Shown: piece after piece, positions 63,839 to 64,000 of the stretch
Numbering within the stretch: the first letter of the stretch is position 1
Layout: each line of letters starts with the position of its first letter
Assembly: GCF_000755145.1 (NCBI RefSeq)
Contig: NZ_CP009228.1
Location: forward strand, 2,651,694 to 2,715,693
Direction of reading: 5' to 3'
Origin: Treponema putidum
GTDB lineage: Bacteria > Spirochaetota > Spirochaetia > Treponematales > Treponemataceae
DNA length: 64,000 nucleotides
Notes under the pieces: generated by a model
What the model was told of the DNA's origin: nothing
Databases searched by the model: none
Seen by the model: the letters and a program-made list of their open reading frames with translations, nothing else
Made by a program: the position numbers and the translations under genes

Positions 63839-63866
63839 ATTATACCCAATTATAAAGTTTTGTCAA
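63839..63866 (-). promoter_or_regulatory. ispE promoter, nearly leaderless
   Basis: Perfect TTGACA (63861-63866), 16-base spacer, perfect TATAAT (63839-63844), nine bases before ATG 63829. Confidence 0.75.
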
Positions 63867-63869
63867 TAC

Positions 63870-64000
63870 AAAATACATACAAAATAGCGGAATTGTCAAA
63901 ATTTTATGTTAAATACGTTTATCGCCATAGTTTTAATTTTTTGTTCTATTACAGTCATTTCTATTCACCCCTTATAGCACAAAGCCATAATTTATGATAT
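63870..64000. other. Right-edge region without a supported gene
   Basis: AT-rich sequence upstream of ispE. A 23-codon hydrophobic frame begins near 63907 but has no ribosome site. Nothing further is supported before the window ends. Confidence 0.5.

Noticed and set aside
63907..63978. 23-codon hydrophobic frame at the right edge
   Set aside because: No ribosome site or promoter; chance frames of this size are expected in AT-rich DNA.

Overview
This window reads as chromosome from a host-associated spirochaete of the genus Treponema, most like the T. denticola group. That placement is inference from gene content: many K/E-rich lipoproteins and outer-membrane barrels, an orphan McsA-McsB-ClpC set, non-mevalonate isoprenoid genes, a SpoVG homologue and AT-rich DNA. 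No rRNA operon, insertion sequence, prophage or CRISPR array was seen.

Region 1-8010 (all minus) is an AT-rich accessory operon. In transcription order it encodes a lipoprotein with TPR-like repeats, a one-pass coiled-coil/TPR protein, a TolB/CsgG-like plus beta-barrel protein, a lipoprotein with FN3-like and PPC-like parts, a short secretin with a broken frame, a small lipoprotein, and a giant SpvB/TcB-like protein with ZU5 and VCBS repeats that runs off the left edge. It is the best candidate for an undescribed system: a minimal secretin locus dedicated to one giant cargo. Region 8011-18235 holds a barrel/8x Ig/OmpA-domain giant whose signal peptide is out of frame, tatD, tRNA-Leu(TAA), an RlpA-SPOR protein, an outer-membrane protein, a GT4 glycosyltransferase and glgC.

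Region 18271-30480 (all minus) is a tightly overlapping 12-gene cluster: an orphan Cas2-like protein (apparently leaderless), prfB with the classic programmed +1 frameshift, a degenerate receiver domain, a PEGA protein, ftsY, a YD-repeat-like periplasmic protein, a LolCDE-type exporter, mcsA, a McsB that lacks many kinase residues, and clpC. Region 30483-33880 is accessory: an AlkD-like gene, hicBA, an ORF interrupted at a C9 tract, and small secreted or membrane proteins.

Region 33884-41352 holds a PurS-PurL fusion, a UPF0340 gene, a tandem-GNAT-like gene, an AAA-ATPase/nuclease-type protein and a group B [FeFe]-hydrogenase. Region 41513-49084 is a peptide ABC transporter operon (both permeases frame-broken), OsmC, a membrane protein and a clear DpnI homologue. 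Region 49163-63829 carries purD, purM, a chemoreceptor broken twice, ispG, TPR proteins, an HtrA-like lipoprotein protease, tilS, rplY, tRNA-Gln, spoVG and ispE.

Two cross-cutting patterns stand out. First, six one-base frame breaks lie at short homopolymers, so assembly error must be excluded before any biological reading. Second, several promoters have the -10 box only 6-9 nt before the start codon, which suggests leaderless mRNAs. Arrays of very small hairpins also recur, at 12424-12485, 13284-13319 and 59964-60100.
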